Shown piece by piece: positions 45,289 to 54,765 of a stretch of DNA of 64,000 bases (position 1 is its first letter; every line of letters begins with the position of its first letter). Source of the stretch: UBA5078 sp033721235 (GTDB lineage Bacteria > Pseudomonadota > Gammaproteobacteria > Pseudomonadales > Pseudohongiellaceae); NCBI GenBank assembly GCA_033721235.1, contig JAWWAY010000008.1:62001-126000 (forward strand), written 5' to 3'. The notes below the pieces were generated by a model that saw only the letters and a list, made by a program, of their open reading frames with translations, was not told the DNA's origin and made no database searches. The translations under genes were made by a program, and so were the position numbers.

Positions 45289-48200
45289 CAGATTCAGTGG
45301 AAAGTTTAGCTTCACTTCTAGAAGAAGTAGCAGCGCGCGATATTAAACTCTGGGTAGAAGATGGTCGCTTAAGGGTTAATGCCCCGCAAGGCGCTCTGGT
45401 TCCGGAGCTCAAAGACCGCCTGAGTGCCAATAAGCCTGCGCTTATTGAATTTCTTTCGCGTAGCGATGACGAGGATGCTTTTAGTATCAAGTCAGTCGAC
45501 AGGCAGGGTGACTTGCCCCCTACACAAGGGCAGCAGCGCATTTGGTCATTGGCGAGAATGGAGCGTTCTAGCAGCGTTTATAATGTTCCTACGTGTTTTG
45601 TCTTGCACGGAAAGCTGCGTCGTGATGCCCTTGAATTTGCCTTAAATGAGATACAGCGTCGACATGAGATTTTAAGAGCTGTCTTCATTGGTGAAAGCGC
45701 AGAGACTCTAAGTATTAGAATTTCAGAGCATGCACCGTTTGTGGTGCCCGTCACGGATCTCAGCCGCGACCTCGCCAAATTTAAACCTGCGCAGCGCAGT
45801 AAGATGATAGACAAGCTTCTGCAAGAAGAGGTCAGAAAATCCTTTGATTTGGAAAAAGGCCCGCTTTGGCGCGTGCGTTTGTTCCGTCTAGGTTCTGGCG
45901 CTCATGTCCTTGCAGCGACGATGCATCACATCATTTTTGATGGCATGTCCAAGGCTATATTTCTGCGTGAACTTGGCAATCTCTATGCGCAATTTATTGG
46001 CGAGACTAGTACTGAAGAGCCAGAGCTGCCTATTCAGTTTGTCGACTATGCCGCTTGGCAGCGAGAGCGTCTATCCGATGAGAAAATAGAAAAACAGCTT
46101 GAATACTGGCGTGGTAAATTTGAGGGAGATGTGCCCCCTCTCGTAACGCCGAACCAAAAAAAGCGATTGCCTGCTAAAGGCAAGGCGGGTAGTGTTCACT
46201 TGACTTTTCCCGAAGCCTTATCCACTAAGGTAGCCGAATTTTCTCGCAGTGAGCAGGTTAGCCTCTTTGTGCTTTTTATTGCCGCATTCGATGTCTTAAT
46301 GCAGCGATATACGAGACAGGAAGACCTTCTGCTATGCGCCCCCATGGCCAGCCGTGAGCATGCCGACATCGAAAACATGATCGGCTACTTCAATAATATT
46401 GTCGTCATGCGTAGCGACCTGTCCGGCGATCCAAGTTTTAGAGCCATACTGTCTCAAGTGAAACGCTTATCCGTAGAGGCTTTCGATAATCAGTTTGTTC
46501 CCTTGCAAAGCCTGGCGCAGTTACCTCAGTTGGTGCGCACGCCTTTAACAAGAGCTATGGTGTCGTTTCAAGAATCCTCGAGTGAACACCTAGGCCTAAG
46601 TGGCTTAAAAACGCGCTCTGTCAATGTGCGTAAAGGCGAGGCGGATTTTGATATGGCGCTTTATCTAGAGCGGCACGAAGGCATTATCTCTGGCGTGTTG
46701 GATTACAATGCCGATATATTTGTCGCGCCCTTAGTCAAGCGCTTGGTTCAGCGTTTCGCCCAATTGCTTAATGAAGTCTTGGACAATCCAGATGCTCCGA
46801 TTTCTGCCTTGCCCGAGCTAGGTAAGCCCATCAATGACGTACAGGACTTACTGAACTCGCATCCTCAGATAGACAATGCAATCGTAGTTCCTGACTCTCA
46901 AACAGGTTTACTGAGCGCGTATTTGGTCCTAAACGAGCATGATGTCCCGGAGCTAGAAGCAATTCGAGAATTTGCCGCCAAGTCCCTGCCGGACTTTCGT
47001 GTTCCTGTCGCCTTTATCCCCCTGGATGAGTTCCCCTTATTGCTTGACGGAAGCGTCGACCTTAAGGCACTGCCAAAGCCTGCTGCAGACAGAAGTCGAT
47101 TGACGACGCCTTACGAAGCGCCTCGAACTGATCTTGAGACGTCCCTCGCCAAGATATGGCGCAAGGTACTCTGGCTCGATCATGATGTAGGCATTAACGA
47201 TCAGTTTCGCGAACTAGGTGGACATTCTCTGCTCTCGGTTCAATTGGTACACGAGGTGGAAGAGAGCTTGGGTCTTAGCGTACCTGCACGAGCCCTTGCC
47301 CAATTAGATACCGTGGCGAATTTAGCCTATGGGATAGAGAATGCGGACAAATTAGCTGCCGAAGATGCACAGAGGCAAGATATCGCACTGCCAATGGATA
47401 TTTACCATGGTTTGCGCAGCCATACTGCCAGCTGGGAGGGTAAACGGGCAACCGCAGACTCGGTGACCGTTGGCTTGAACACGCAGGGCAGCCGCCCTCC
47501 TTTGTTCTGGTGTTTGCAGCGTTACCAAGAGCTAACCCAGATGGCTCGATACCTTGGGGAAGAACAGCCCGTTTATGGTATGCGCTCGGGCAACCGAGTC
47601 ATGATTAAAACTCAAGACAATATCAATATGCTTGCCAGCTTCTATGTTGATGAAATACTGGCGATTGAGCCTAAGGGCCCTTTCCGTATTGGCGGTAACT
47701 GTCAGGCGGCACAGATTGCCTTCCAGATAGCGGCGCAATTAAAAAAGCGCGGTTATGAAGTCGCTCTGCTCATTCTGCATGAGAAATTTATCCCCTATTC
47801 TTACGATGGTCCGGTAGCTCTCAGCTTTGGTCAGGATAGTGTTTACAACCCCAAGCGCTATTATCGAGACGCTTCCAAAGGATGGCGTAAGTACTACTCT
47901 GGGCCAATGGTGTGGCGAGAGGTATTAGGTGCCCATGGACAGTTTTTTAAAGAACCCAATGTCCAAGACTTAGTGGGTGGCATAAAGGCGCACCTAGATG
48001 AAGTGCTAGAGGAGCGCTTCGCACCTGACTTTGAGCCTTCTGAGGGCGAATGGCAGGTGTTGCCGGAGCACGCCTATAGGGCGAGTATTACATGTGACGA
48101 AAAATTGAGCCTGCACTGTTCCGAATCCAAAGAACTTGCCGTTCAAGTCACGAATACTAGTGCTGTGCGTTGGCTCAATACCCAGCGCAGTGGTATATTG

Positions 48201-48431
48201 CTTGCCAACCGTTGGCTAGACTCGCAAGGGCGGGTTCACAAAGAAATAGATGGATTCGCTGAGCTGGCTAATCCCTTGGACGCAGGAGAGTCCGCAACAC
48301 TGCTGCTAGACGTACAATCCCCAGCGCAGAGTGGTGAATGGACTTTGGAAATAGATTTGATCGATGAGGGTGTGACTCGCTTTTCTGGTAAAGGTGCTAG
48401 CCCCTGTCGTGTGTCAGTTCAGGTGGACTGA
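45285..48431 (+). CDS. NRPS-like protein: docking, condensation, A-domain remnant, carrier, Cys thioesterase
   Basis: The 1048-residue protein begins at TTG 45285, overlapping the previous stop. Residues 1-60 resemble a TubC-type docking domain. A condensation domain (about 68-500) has the catalytic HHIIFDG (H214, H215, D219). Only about 100 residues of an adenylation domain follow (about 510-605), its small C-terminal part with no ATP-binding core. A carrier domain has Ser648 (GGHSLLSVQL). A thioesterase-like alpha/beta domain (about 720-920) has the nucleophile elbow GGNCQAA with Cys806 where Ser is usual. The last 110 residues form a beta domain with NTSAVRW, as in accessory domains beside some glycan or lipid enzymes. 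The amino substrate must be supplied in trans. Confidence 0.85.
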   Translation: MTDSVESLASLLEEVAARDIKLWVEDGRLRVNAPQGALVPELKDRLSANKPALIEFLSRSDDEDAFSIKSVDRQGDLPPTQGQQRIWSLARMERSSSVYNVPTCFVLHGKLRRDALEFALNEIQRRHEILRAVFIGESAETLSIRISEHAPFVVPVTDLSRDLAKFKPAQRSKMIDKLLQEEVRKSFDLEKGPLWRVRLFRLGSGAHVLAATMHHIIFDGMSKAIFLRELGNLYAQFIGETSTEEPELPIQFVDYAAWQRERLSDEKIEKQLEYWRGKFEGDVPPLVTPNQKKRLPAKGKAGSVHLTFPEALSTKVAEFSRSEQVSLFVLFIAAFDVLMQRYTRQEDLLLCAPMASREHADIENMIGYFNNIVVMRSDLSGDPSFRAILSQVKRLSVEAFDNQFVPLQSLAQLPQLVRTPLTRAMVSFQESSSEHLGLSGLKTRSVNVRKGEADFDMALYLERHEGIISGVLDYNADIFVAPLVKRLVQRFAQLLNEVLDNPDAPISALPELGKPINDVQDLLNSHPQIDNAIVVPDSQTGLLSAYLVLNEHDVPELEAIREFAAKSLPDFRVPVAFIPLDEFPLLLDGSVDLKALPKPAADRSRLTTPYEAPRTDLETSLAKIWRKVLWLDHDVGINDQFRELGGHSLLSVQLVHEVEESLGLSVPARALAQLDTVANLAYGIENADKLAAEDAQRQDIALPMDIYHGLRSHTASWEGKRATADSVTVGLNTQGSRPPLFWCLQRYQELTQMARYLGEEQPVYGMRSGNRVMIKTQDNINMLASFYVDEILAIEPKGPFRIGGNCQAAQIAFQIAAQLKKRGYEVALLILHEKFIPYSYDGPVALSFGQDSVYNPKRYYRDASKGWRKYYSGPMVWREVLGAHGQFFKEPNVQDLVGGIKAHLDEVLEERFAPDFEPSEGEWQVLPEHAYRASITCDEKLSLHCSESKELAVQVTNTSAVRWLNTQRSGILLANRWLDSQGRVHKEIDGFAELANPLDAGESATLLLDVQSPAQSGEWTLEIDLIDEGVTRFSGKGASPCRVSVQVD

Positions 48432-48479
48432 TAAAGCTGCTAATATTCAGTCCGCTGACTTAATTGGAGTATTTTTGTA

Positions 48480-49607
48480 ATGATTGACCGAAGGAAGAAT
48501 AGCCTCTGGTACCAAAGGCTCGACGACGAGATTCGTCGTCTGGGGGGCATGTTCAACGCCCACTTACACTTAGATCGTGCGGGAACGCTAGATGAAGTGT
48601 ATATGCAGCAAATTGGTCATGAGATTCTGCAGAACTCTCATATTTCATTGCACAAGAAGCACAGCATGATCACTAATCTGCACCAAGGTCCGGCCTATGA
48701 AGAAGAGGACTTTAATCGTCGTCTGAATGCTTTCATAGACGATATGGTTGCGGTTAATACTTTCCGTGCAGACACACTAGTCGATTGTACGACCGATGGC
48801 CTCGAACTAGCGGCACTGGATCGGATGCTCGCTATTAAGGAAAAGCGCAAAGACGAAATTGACCTGCGAATAGGCTCTTATACGCCGGTAGGCTTTATAG
48901 ACTCTGAGCCAGAGCGTTGGGACCTGTTTGAAAAAGGTGCCGAGAAGGCTGATTTTATCGCGGCTCTTCCCGAGGCGGATGATCAAGACGAATACCCGGA
49001 TCACATTGGCTTTATGGAGCATTGTCGCCGGACATTATTACTGGCGAAGAAGCTCAATAAGCCATTGCACGTGCATACGGATCAACGCAATGAGCCATCA
49101 GAGTCGGGCACCGAGCAATTAATCGAAGCCGTGCGTGAAGTTGGCGCTCCTCTTAGTGAAGACGGAACGCCTATGGTTTGGGCCGTGCATCTGATTTCGC
49201 CGTCCACTTACGATGAAGAGCGTTTTAATAAAATGGTAGAAGGCATGGTCGAGTGCAATATTGGCTTGATTACCTGCCCATCGGCCGCCCTCGGTATGCG
49301 AATGTATCGCCCGATTATGACCCCTACCTATAACTCCATTCCGCGTATCTTAGAAATGCTAGCGGCAGGCGTTCATATTTGTATGGGCTCGGACAATATT
49401 GCTGATATTTGTTCACCAAGCACTACCGCAGATTTGGTGGACGAAGTGTTTGTTTTGTCCGCCGCCATCCGTTTCTATCAGCCTCAAATTTTGGCTCGCT
49501 TGGCCGCTGGTCAGAAGTTGACCGACGAGCAGCGCCAATATGTGAAAGATCACTTGGCTAAAAATGATGCGGAAATTGCAAAGTTCATGGCTAACTACAA
49601 GTCATAA
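48480..49607 (+). CDS. Amidohydrolase-superfamily metal-dependent deaminase/hydrolase
   Basis: The 375-residue protein has the amidohydrolase metal sites: HLH at residues 28-30, HVHTD at 197-201, H237 (WAVHLIS) and D305 (GSDNI). The pattern, with a single-metal site and no carboxylated lysine, is closest to cytosine-deaminase-like members. It lies 48 bp after the thioesterase-containing gene, in the same direction. It may hydrolyse a C-N bond in the product of the cluster or in a precursor, but the substrate cannot be read from sequence. Confidence 0.8.
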   Translation: MIDRRKNSLWYQRLDDEIRRLGGMFNAHLHLDRAGTLDEVYMQQIGHEILQNSHISLHKKHSMITNLHQGPAYEEEDFNRRLNAFIDDMVAVNTFRADTLVDCTTDGLELAALDRMLAIKEKRKDEIDLRIGSYTPVGFIDSEPERWDLFEKGAEKADFIAALPEADDQDEYPDHIGFMEHCRRTLLLAKKLNKPLHVHTDQRNEPSESGTEQLIEAVREVGAPLSEDGTPMVWAVHLISPSTYDEERFNKMVEGMVECNIGLITCPSAALGMRMYRPIMTPTYNSIPRILEMLAAGVHICMGSDNIADICSPSTTADLVDEVFVLSAAIRFYQPQILARLAAGQKLTDEQRQYVKDHLAKNDAEIAKFMANYKS

Positions 49608-49751
49608 GGTTATCGGATTTGGCTTGCTTGGCCGGTGAGAGTCGTCTGAGCAAGCCCTATTGCGTTGATCTGCCAACTTACCTGATTTCCAAGAGTGAAA
49701 TAGCACGAACTCTCACTGCGATTTTGCATAAAAGAAACACTAAAGGACTTT

Positions 49752-51395
49752 ATGGTAATGCCGCAAAATAATGAGACCTTGCGGGTCATAGCTTGTGGTA
49801 GCCCAAGTGCTGACCAGAGTGCCCTCACTTCACGCCTGTTTCCCAACACAAGGTTCCTTACCCTCGAAGAGTCCCCCGTTGATCGCCTAGGGCGAGATAT
49901 TTTGGCAGCCGCCATAGCCTCAGACCTGGCTCTGGTGTTTGTAAGCGCGCGCGATGGCTTGCACGTGTCGCTAAAACTCTTAATCCGCATTATCGCCTTA
50001 GCGGGTATCAGGCACTTGGTTTTAGTTACCGATGCCATCGAGACTGACGAGCACACCAAAGACGAGCTGGGCAAAACTCTTCGCGAATTTTGTATCGATT
50101 TTTCTTTTGATACTCTAGAAGTCATAGCAAGCCAGTCTCAAGAGATGAGAGACGCTGCATCTTCGAGTCTAGATGCTAGATTAACTCAGCTAAAATCTGC
50201 TATTGAGAGTCAGAGCATCGAGCGCGAAGGAGCTTTGCGTATGCCTGTTCACTCGGCGCAAAGTCACTCTGCGGGTTCAACAAGCGTAATTGGCACTATT
50301 GCGGCTGGCTCGATTAAAGCTGGTGATGAGTTGCGCTTGCTCCCATCGGGCAAGACAGCAGCCGCCAAAGCTGTGTGTCTTGATGGAACTGAAGTGGAAG
50401 TTGCGCACTTAGGTCAAACTGTTCATGTAAGCTTGAATGATGGCTTAGACGCCAATCGTGGCGATATTATTGTGGCAGCCGATTGTCCGCCTGAAGTTGC
50501 CGATCAATTTGAAGCACAATTGTTGTGGCTCAGTGGTAACCCTATGACTCCGGGCCGCCAGTATTTGCTGGAATTGGCCGGGCAAGAGGTTCAGGCCACG
50601 ATAACAGAAATCAAATATCAAGAAGACATTGATACCGGCGCCCACTTAGCGGCTAAGACACTGGCACCCAATACGATAGCGACGGTAAACCTTTCCTGCA
50701 GCGAGCCCATTGTTTTTGAACCTTTCGAACAAAACCGTACTCTGGGTGCATTTTATCTTACCGATAAGACCAGCTCTGAGCTTGTCGGTTCTGGTGTCAT
50801 TGATTTTGCTCTTCGAAGGGCCAGCAATATTCACTGGCAGGCCTTAGAGTTAAACAAGGAAGCTCGTGCTGGACACAAGCAGCAGAGCCCTTCATGTATT
50901 TGGTTTACGGGCTTATCTGGTTCCGGTAAGTCAACCATTGCAAATCTGCTAGAGAAAAAGCTTCACGCCCAAGGCAAGCATACTTATTTGCTAGATGGGG
51001 ATAATGTTCGCCATGGCCTCAATAGAGATCTGGGCTTTACCGAAGCCGATCGTGTTGAGAATATTCGTCGTGTATCCGAAGTCGCAAAACTGATGGTGGA
51101 CGCTGGCCTTATAGTGCTGGTGAGTTTTATATCGCCGTTTAAAGCCGAGCGACAGATGGCCAGAGAAATGTTTGAGACAGGCGAGTTTATCGAGGTGTTT
51201 GTCGATACTCCCATCGAAGAGTGTGAGCGCCGGGATGTGAAAGGTTTATATGCTAAGGCGCGAAAAGGTGAATTGAAGAACTTCACGGGTATCGATAGTC
51301 CCTATGAGGCCCCCGAGGCGCCGGAAGTCCATGTTCTCAACGCACAGAAGAGCTTAGATGAGTGCGTGGAAGAAATAGTCGCAAAACTTTCATGA
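49752..51395 (+). CDS. APS kinase fused to degenerate CysN-like GTPase domain
   Basis: The C-terminal 180 residues are a complete APS kinase (CysC) with P-loop GLSGSGKST (387-395), DGDNVRHGLN and RREMFETGEF-like regions; it makes PAPS, the donor for sulfotransferases. The N-terminal 350 residues resemble CysN, but the P-loop is ruined (GSPSADQS at 16-23, Lys replaced), the switch and DTPGH region is deleted, and NKMD is replaced by TDAI; the two beta-barrel domains remain. The GTPase is therefore probably dead. Intact CysN acts with CysD in ATP sulfurylase, and no cysD is present in the window. Position beside two sulfotransferases indicates PAPS supply. Confidence 0.85.
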   Translation: MVMPQNNETLRVIACGSPSADQSALTSRLFPNTRFLTLEESPVDRLGRDILAAAIASDLALVFVSARDGLHVSLKLLIRIIALAGIRHLVLVTDAIETDEHTKDELGKTLREFCIDFSFDTLEVIASQSQEMRDAASSSLDARLTQLKSAIESQSIEREGALRMPVHSAQSHSAGSTSVIGTIAAGSIKAGDELRLLPSGKTAAAKAVCLDGTEVEVAHLGQTVHVSLNDGLDANRGDIIVAADCPPEVADQFEAQLLWLSGNPMTPGRQYLLELAGQEVQATITEIKYQEDIDTGAHLAAKTLAPNTIATVNLSCSEPIVFEPFEQNRTLGAFYLTDKTSSELVGSGVIDFALRRASNIHWQALELNKEARAGHKQQSPSCIWFTGLSGSGKSTIANLLEKKLHAQGKHTYLLDGDNVRHGLNRDLGFTEADRVENIRRVSEVAKLMVDAGLIVLVSFISPFKAERQMAREMFETGEFIEVFVDTPIEECERRDVKGLYAKARKGELKNFTGIDSPYEAPEAPEVHVLNAQKSLDECVEEIVAKLS

Positions 51396-51519
51396 GCAGA
51401 CGCGCTGAATTAGCAAATAAACCCAGTGCTACAGCGCAACAAACTCGTCATAAAACATTCATATAATGGATTCGTGTTTAATTTGACGCATAAAGCCGTC
51501 ATCGTAAAAAGGACAAGAC

Positions 51520-52686
51520 ATGAAGATAGCTATAGCTGGCACCGGATACGTCGGACTTTCCAACGCGGTGCTGCTCGCACAGAACAACGAGGTGGTTGCT
51601 CTGGATATTGATGCGAGCAAAGTTGCACAAATAAATGCCAAAATTTCGCCGATAGAGGATGCGGAGATTGAACAATATCTTCGCGGCGAAGACCTTAACC
51701 TCACTGCAACACTCGATAAGACGCAAGCGTTTACAGATGCCGAGTTTGTCGTAATCGCAACTCCAACGGACTACGACACCAAGACCAATTCTTTCAATAC
51801 TGAAAGCGTAGAGGGGATTATCAGAGATGTGTTGAGCGTTAATCCGAAAGCGGTCATGGTGATAAAATCAACAGTACCCGTAGGCTATACGAAGAGAGCG
51901 CGGCAGGAGTTTGGCACAGATAATTTGATGTTCTCACCAGAATTTTTGCGAGAAGGAAAGGCCCTTTACGATAATTTATACCCCTCTCGTGTGGTGGTGG
52001 GAGAGCGCAGCCCTCGAGGTGAACGCTTTGCACAGCTATTAGTCGAAGGCGCGAAGAAAAAAGATGTCAAGGTGCTGTTTACGGACTCAACTGAAGCCGA
52101 AGCGGTAAAGCTCTTTGCGAATACCTATTTGGCCATGCGAGTTGCCTATTTTAACGAACTTGATACCTATGCCTCGACCCACGGCTTAGACACCAGGCAG
52201 ATCGTGGATGGTGTGTGTCTCGACCCACGTATTGGCGATCACTATAACAACCCCTCTTTTGGCTATGGGGGTTATTGTTTGCCCAAAGACACTAAGCAAT
52301 TGCTGGCAAACTATAGCGAAGTTCCGCAAAACCTTATTCACGCCATTGTAGAGTCAAATAGCACGCGTAAGGATTTTATCGCCGACAGCGTTATTGCGCG
52401 TAACCCTAAAGTTGTGGGAATCTATCGACTTATCATGAAGGCGGGCTCCGATAATTTTAGAGCCTCTAGCATTCAAGGCATCATGAAAAGAATTAAGGCT
52501 AAAGGCATCGAGGTCATTGTCTACGAGCCGGTGCTAGATGGCGATGACTTCTTCCGCTCGCGAGTAGTGAACGACCTTGATCAATTTAAGCAAGAAGCCG
52601 ATGTAATTGTTGCTAATAGAATTACCGACGATATTCGCGATGTGGCCGAAAAGGTCTACAGTCGGGACTTATTTGGTAGTGACTAG
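51520..52686 (+). CDS. ugd: UDP-glucose 6-dehydrogenase
   Basis: The enzyme oxidises UDP-glucose to UDP-glucuronate in two steps, for surface polysaccharides. The 388-residue protein follows E. coli Ugd almost end to end, including the NAD fold start (IAGTGYVGLSNAVLLAQN), the nucleophile Cys in FGYGGYCLPKDTKQLL at about residue 253 and the final DLFGSD. AAGGACA stands just before the ATG. It may provide glucuronate for the polysaccharide made by the glycosyltransferases in the window. Confidence 0.95.
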   Translation: MKIAIAGTGYVGLSNAVLLAQNNEVVALDIDASKVAQINAKISPIEDAEIEQYLRGEDLNLTATLDKTQAFTDAEFVVIATPTDYDTKTNSFNTESVEGIIRDVLSVNPKAVMVIKSTVPVGYTKRARQEFGTDNLMFSPEFLREGKALYDNLYPSRVVVGERSPRGERFAQLLVEGAKKKDVKVLFTDSTEAEAVKLFANTYLAMRVAYFNELDTYASTHGLDTRQIVDGVCLDPRIGDHYNNPSFGYGGYCLPKDTKQLLANYSEVPQNLIHAIVESNSTRKDFIADSVIARNPKVVGIYRLIMKAGSDNFRASSIQGIMKRIKAKGIEVIVYEPVLDGDDFFRSRVVNDLDQFKQEADVIVANRITDDIRDVAEKVYSRDLFGSD

Positions 52687-52717
52687 AATTTAAGTTGTAC
52701 AGAATAAGGAAACAGGA

Positions 52718-54253
52718 ATGAACGATTGGAGTGCAGGCTACGTAGACGATATTAGTTATACCTACGGGTACTATAAGGAGTTGAACCCGCTTTGGTTGCG
52801 CCTTGCGTTTCTCAATAAGGGCCTTCAAGCACCCAAAGTCAAAAGTGCCTGTGAACTGGGTTACGGTCAGGGCGTGAGTATTAATTTGCACGCTGCGGGA
52901 AGCGATGTCGAGTGGCATGGAACCGACTTTCTTCCCGCTCAAGCCTCCTTTGCACAAGAACTCGCAGCCGTCTGTGCTTCTGGCGCCCAATTAACCGACG
53001 AGTCCTTTGAGCAATACGCGCTGCGTGATGACTTGCCGATGTTTGATTTTATCGCCCTCCATGGTATCTGGAGCTGGGTCTCTGCTGAGAACCGTCAACA
53101 CATTGTAAATTTTCTTAAGGCGAGGCTGGCAGTCGGAGGAGTGCTCTATATCAGTTATAACACTCAGCCAGGTTGGGCCTCATTTGCACCCATTCGTCAC
53201 CTCATGTCTCAACATTCAGATCTGATGTCCGGGAAGGCCTTGGGGACTATCAAGAAAGTAGGTGGCGCCGTTGATTTTATTTCACAGATGATTAAAACCA
53301 AGCCCGGTTTTGTCAATGCTGTTCCGAACGCACAGAAGCGATTCGATAAGATATCTAAACAGTCGCCTGACTATCTGGCTCACGAGTATTTTAATCGTAG
53401 TTGGACTCCTATGTATTTCTCGGAAGTTGCTGAGGCATTACAAGAGGCAAAGCTACAATTCGCTTGCAGCGCTACGCTAATGGATCATATCGATTCACTT
53501 AATCTCACGCCGGAACAGCAAAGTTTTCTTCGTGATATCCCAGACGAACACTTTAAAGAAGGCGTCAGGGACCTCATGGTAAATCAAATGTTCAGGCGCG
53601 ATTTTTGGGTGAAAGGCTTGCGAACAATTCCAACCGCCGAGGCCATATCACAGGTGCGGGAACAGCGCGTTGTGCTTGTGGCCTCGGCACCAAACGGGCC
53701 GCTGAAAATTACTGCAAACCTTGGAGAGGCTGAGGCTGATCCTGCCATCTATAAGCCGATTTTTGACGTGATGAATGACTTTCAGCCGCGCTCTATTGGT
53801 GAGATTGAAAAGAGTGTCGTCCAGAAGGGTCTAAATTTCGGTAAGTTAATGCAGGCGATTCTAGTGCTCGCCCACAGCTCTTACTTGCAGCAGGCTCAAG
53901 ACGAAAAAACAATTGCGAAGCAGAAGGAAAAAACGGATAAATTGAATCGAGCTATATTGCTCAAGTCTCGTAATGCAGAACAAATTAATTATTTAGTAAG
54001 CCCTGTTACGGGTGGGGGCATAAAAGCGCCTAGATTTATGCAACTGTTTATGTTGGCTACACATGAAGGGATGAATAATGAGGAGCAACTGGCCCGTTAC
54101 GTCAGCACGATACTCGCCCAGCAAGGTCAGAAAATCACAAGGGAAGGAAAATTGCTAGAAACTGAAGCCGAAATACTGGCAGATCTTTCGCGAAGTGCAA
54201 AAGACTTTCTCAATAGCCAGCTTCCAATTCTAAAAGCCCTGAAAGTGATATAG
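52718..54253 (+). CDS. SAM methyltransferase with regulatory domain
   Basis: The 511-residue protein has an N-terminal class I methyltransferase fold (about 30-200; the SAM loop is CELGYGQGVSINLHA), and a middle domain typical of the methyltransferase-regulatory family (about 215-300, DIPDEHFKEGVRDLMVNQMFRRD), followed by a helical C-terminal part. The substrate is unknown; relatives occur near cell-surface and natural-product genes. It starts 31 bp after ugd and has a good ribosome binding site (AGGAAACAGGA). Confidence 0.82.
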   Translation: MNDWSAGYVDDISYTYGYYKELNPLWLRLAFLNKGLQAPKVKSACELGYGQGVSINLHAAGSDVEWHGTDFLPAQASFAQELAAVCASGAQLTDESFEQYALRDDLPMFDFIALHGIWSWVSAENRQHIVNFLKARLAVGGVLYISYNTQPGWASFAPIRHLMSQHSDLMSGKALGTIKKVGGAVDFISQMIKTKPGFVNAVPNAQKRFDKISKQSPDYLAHEYFNRSWTPMYFSEVAEALQEAKLQFACSATLMDHIDSLNLTPEQQSFLRDIPDEHFKEGVRDLMVNQMFRRDFWVKGLRTIPTAEAISQVREQRVVLVASAPNGPLKITANLGEAEADPAIYKPIFDVMNDFQPRSIGEIEKSVVQKGLNFGKLMQAILVLAHSSYLQQAQDEKTIAKQKEKTDKLNRAILLKSRNAEQINYLVSPVTGGGIKAPRFMQLFMLATHEGMNNEEQLARYVSTILAQQGQKITREGKLLETEAEILADLSRSAKDFLNSQLPILKALKVI

Positions 54254-54254
54254 C

Positions 54255-54761
54255 CTAGTGGACGGCTCTATTGTCGTTCGACTTGTCGCTATCGCTTGTC
54301 TCCATCCATTCTGGCCATATATCCATTGGCCAGGATGCTTGTTGCCAAATTTGTCTCACAATATTCAGCCACTGCCGCAGTTGGGTTGGGTTCAGGCGCA
54401 GAGCCGCCGCATCTTCCTTTCCCTTGAACGCCATCTGGAAAGCCTTGTCACCTGGGGCTAGGTCTACCGCATGAGCAATCCAGGAAACAGTTTCCGGCTT
54501 ACTGGTAACTGGGGCTTCCTTCTTAAGTTTAGCTTTGGCTGCTTGTTGAGCAAAGCTTTGCACTATCTCTTTGGGCAAACTGGAGTCCGATTGCTTCTCT
54601 AACCAATTGAGGTGGTGCGGCAATAGCTTGAGTAAGAGCCTCTGAGTCAACCAAACCTCAACGACCTCCTCTTCGGATAGTTGTCCGGTAAGCCGAAAAC
54701 GATCTTCGCTGCCGACATACTCGGTCGTAATGCGCTTTAGTTCGCGAATGGGTTTAGTCAT
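54255..54761 (-). CDS. Unknown protein, helical, downstream of SapC
   Basis: I do not recognise a family. The protein has 168 residues from ATG 54761 (a GTG at 54776 would add five). It is soluble, mostly helical, with no signal peptide. The C-terminal third is rich in Trp (for example WLNIVRQIWQQASWP). It begins four bases after the stop of the sapC-family gene, so the two are surely co-transcribed and probably act together. Confidence 0.6.
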   Translation of the reverse strand: MTKPIRELKRITTEYVGSEDRFRLTGQLSEEEVVEVWLTQRLLLKLLPHHLNWLEKQSDSSLPKEIVQSFAQQAAKAKLKKEAPVTSKPETVSWIAHAVDLAPGDKAFQMAFKGKEDAAALRLNPTQLRQWLNIVRQIWQQASWPMDIWPEWMETSDSDKSNDNRAVH

Positions 54762-54765
54762 GAGC

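Noticed and set aside
49610..50125. A 171-codon antisense frame across the CysN-like domain
   Set aside because: It is Ser/Arg rich and mirrors the codon pattern of the real gene; the sense frame has clear family features.
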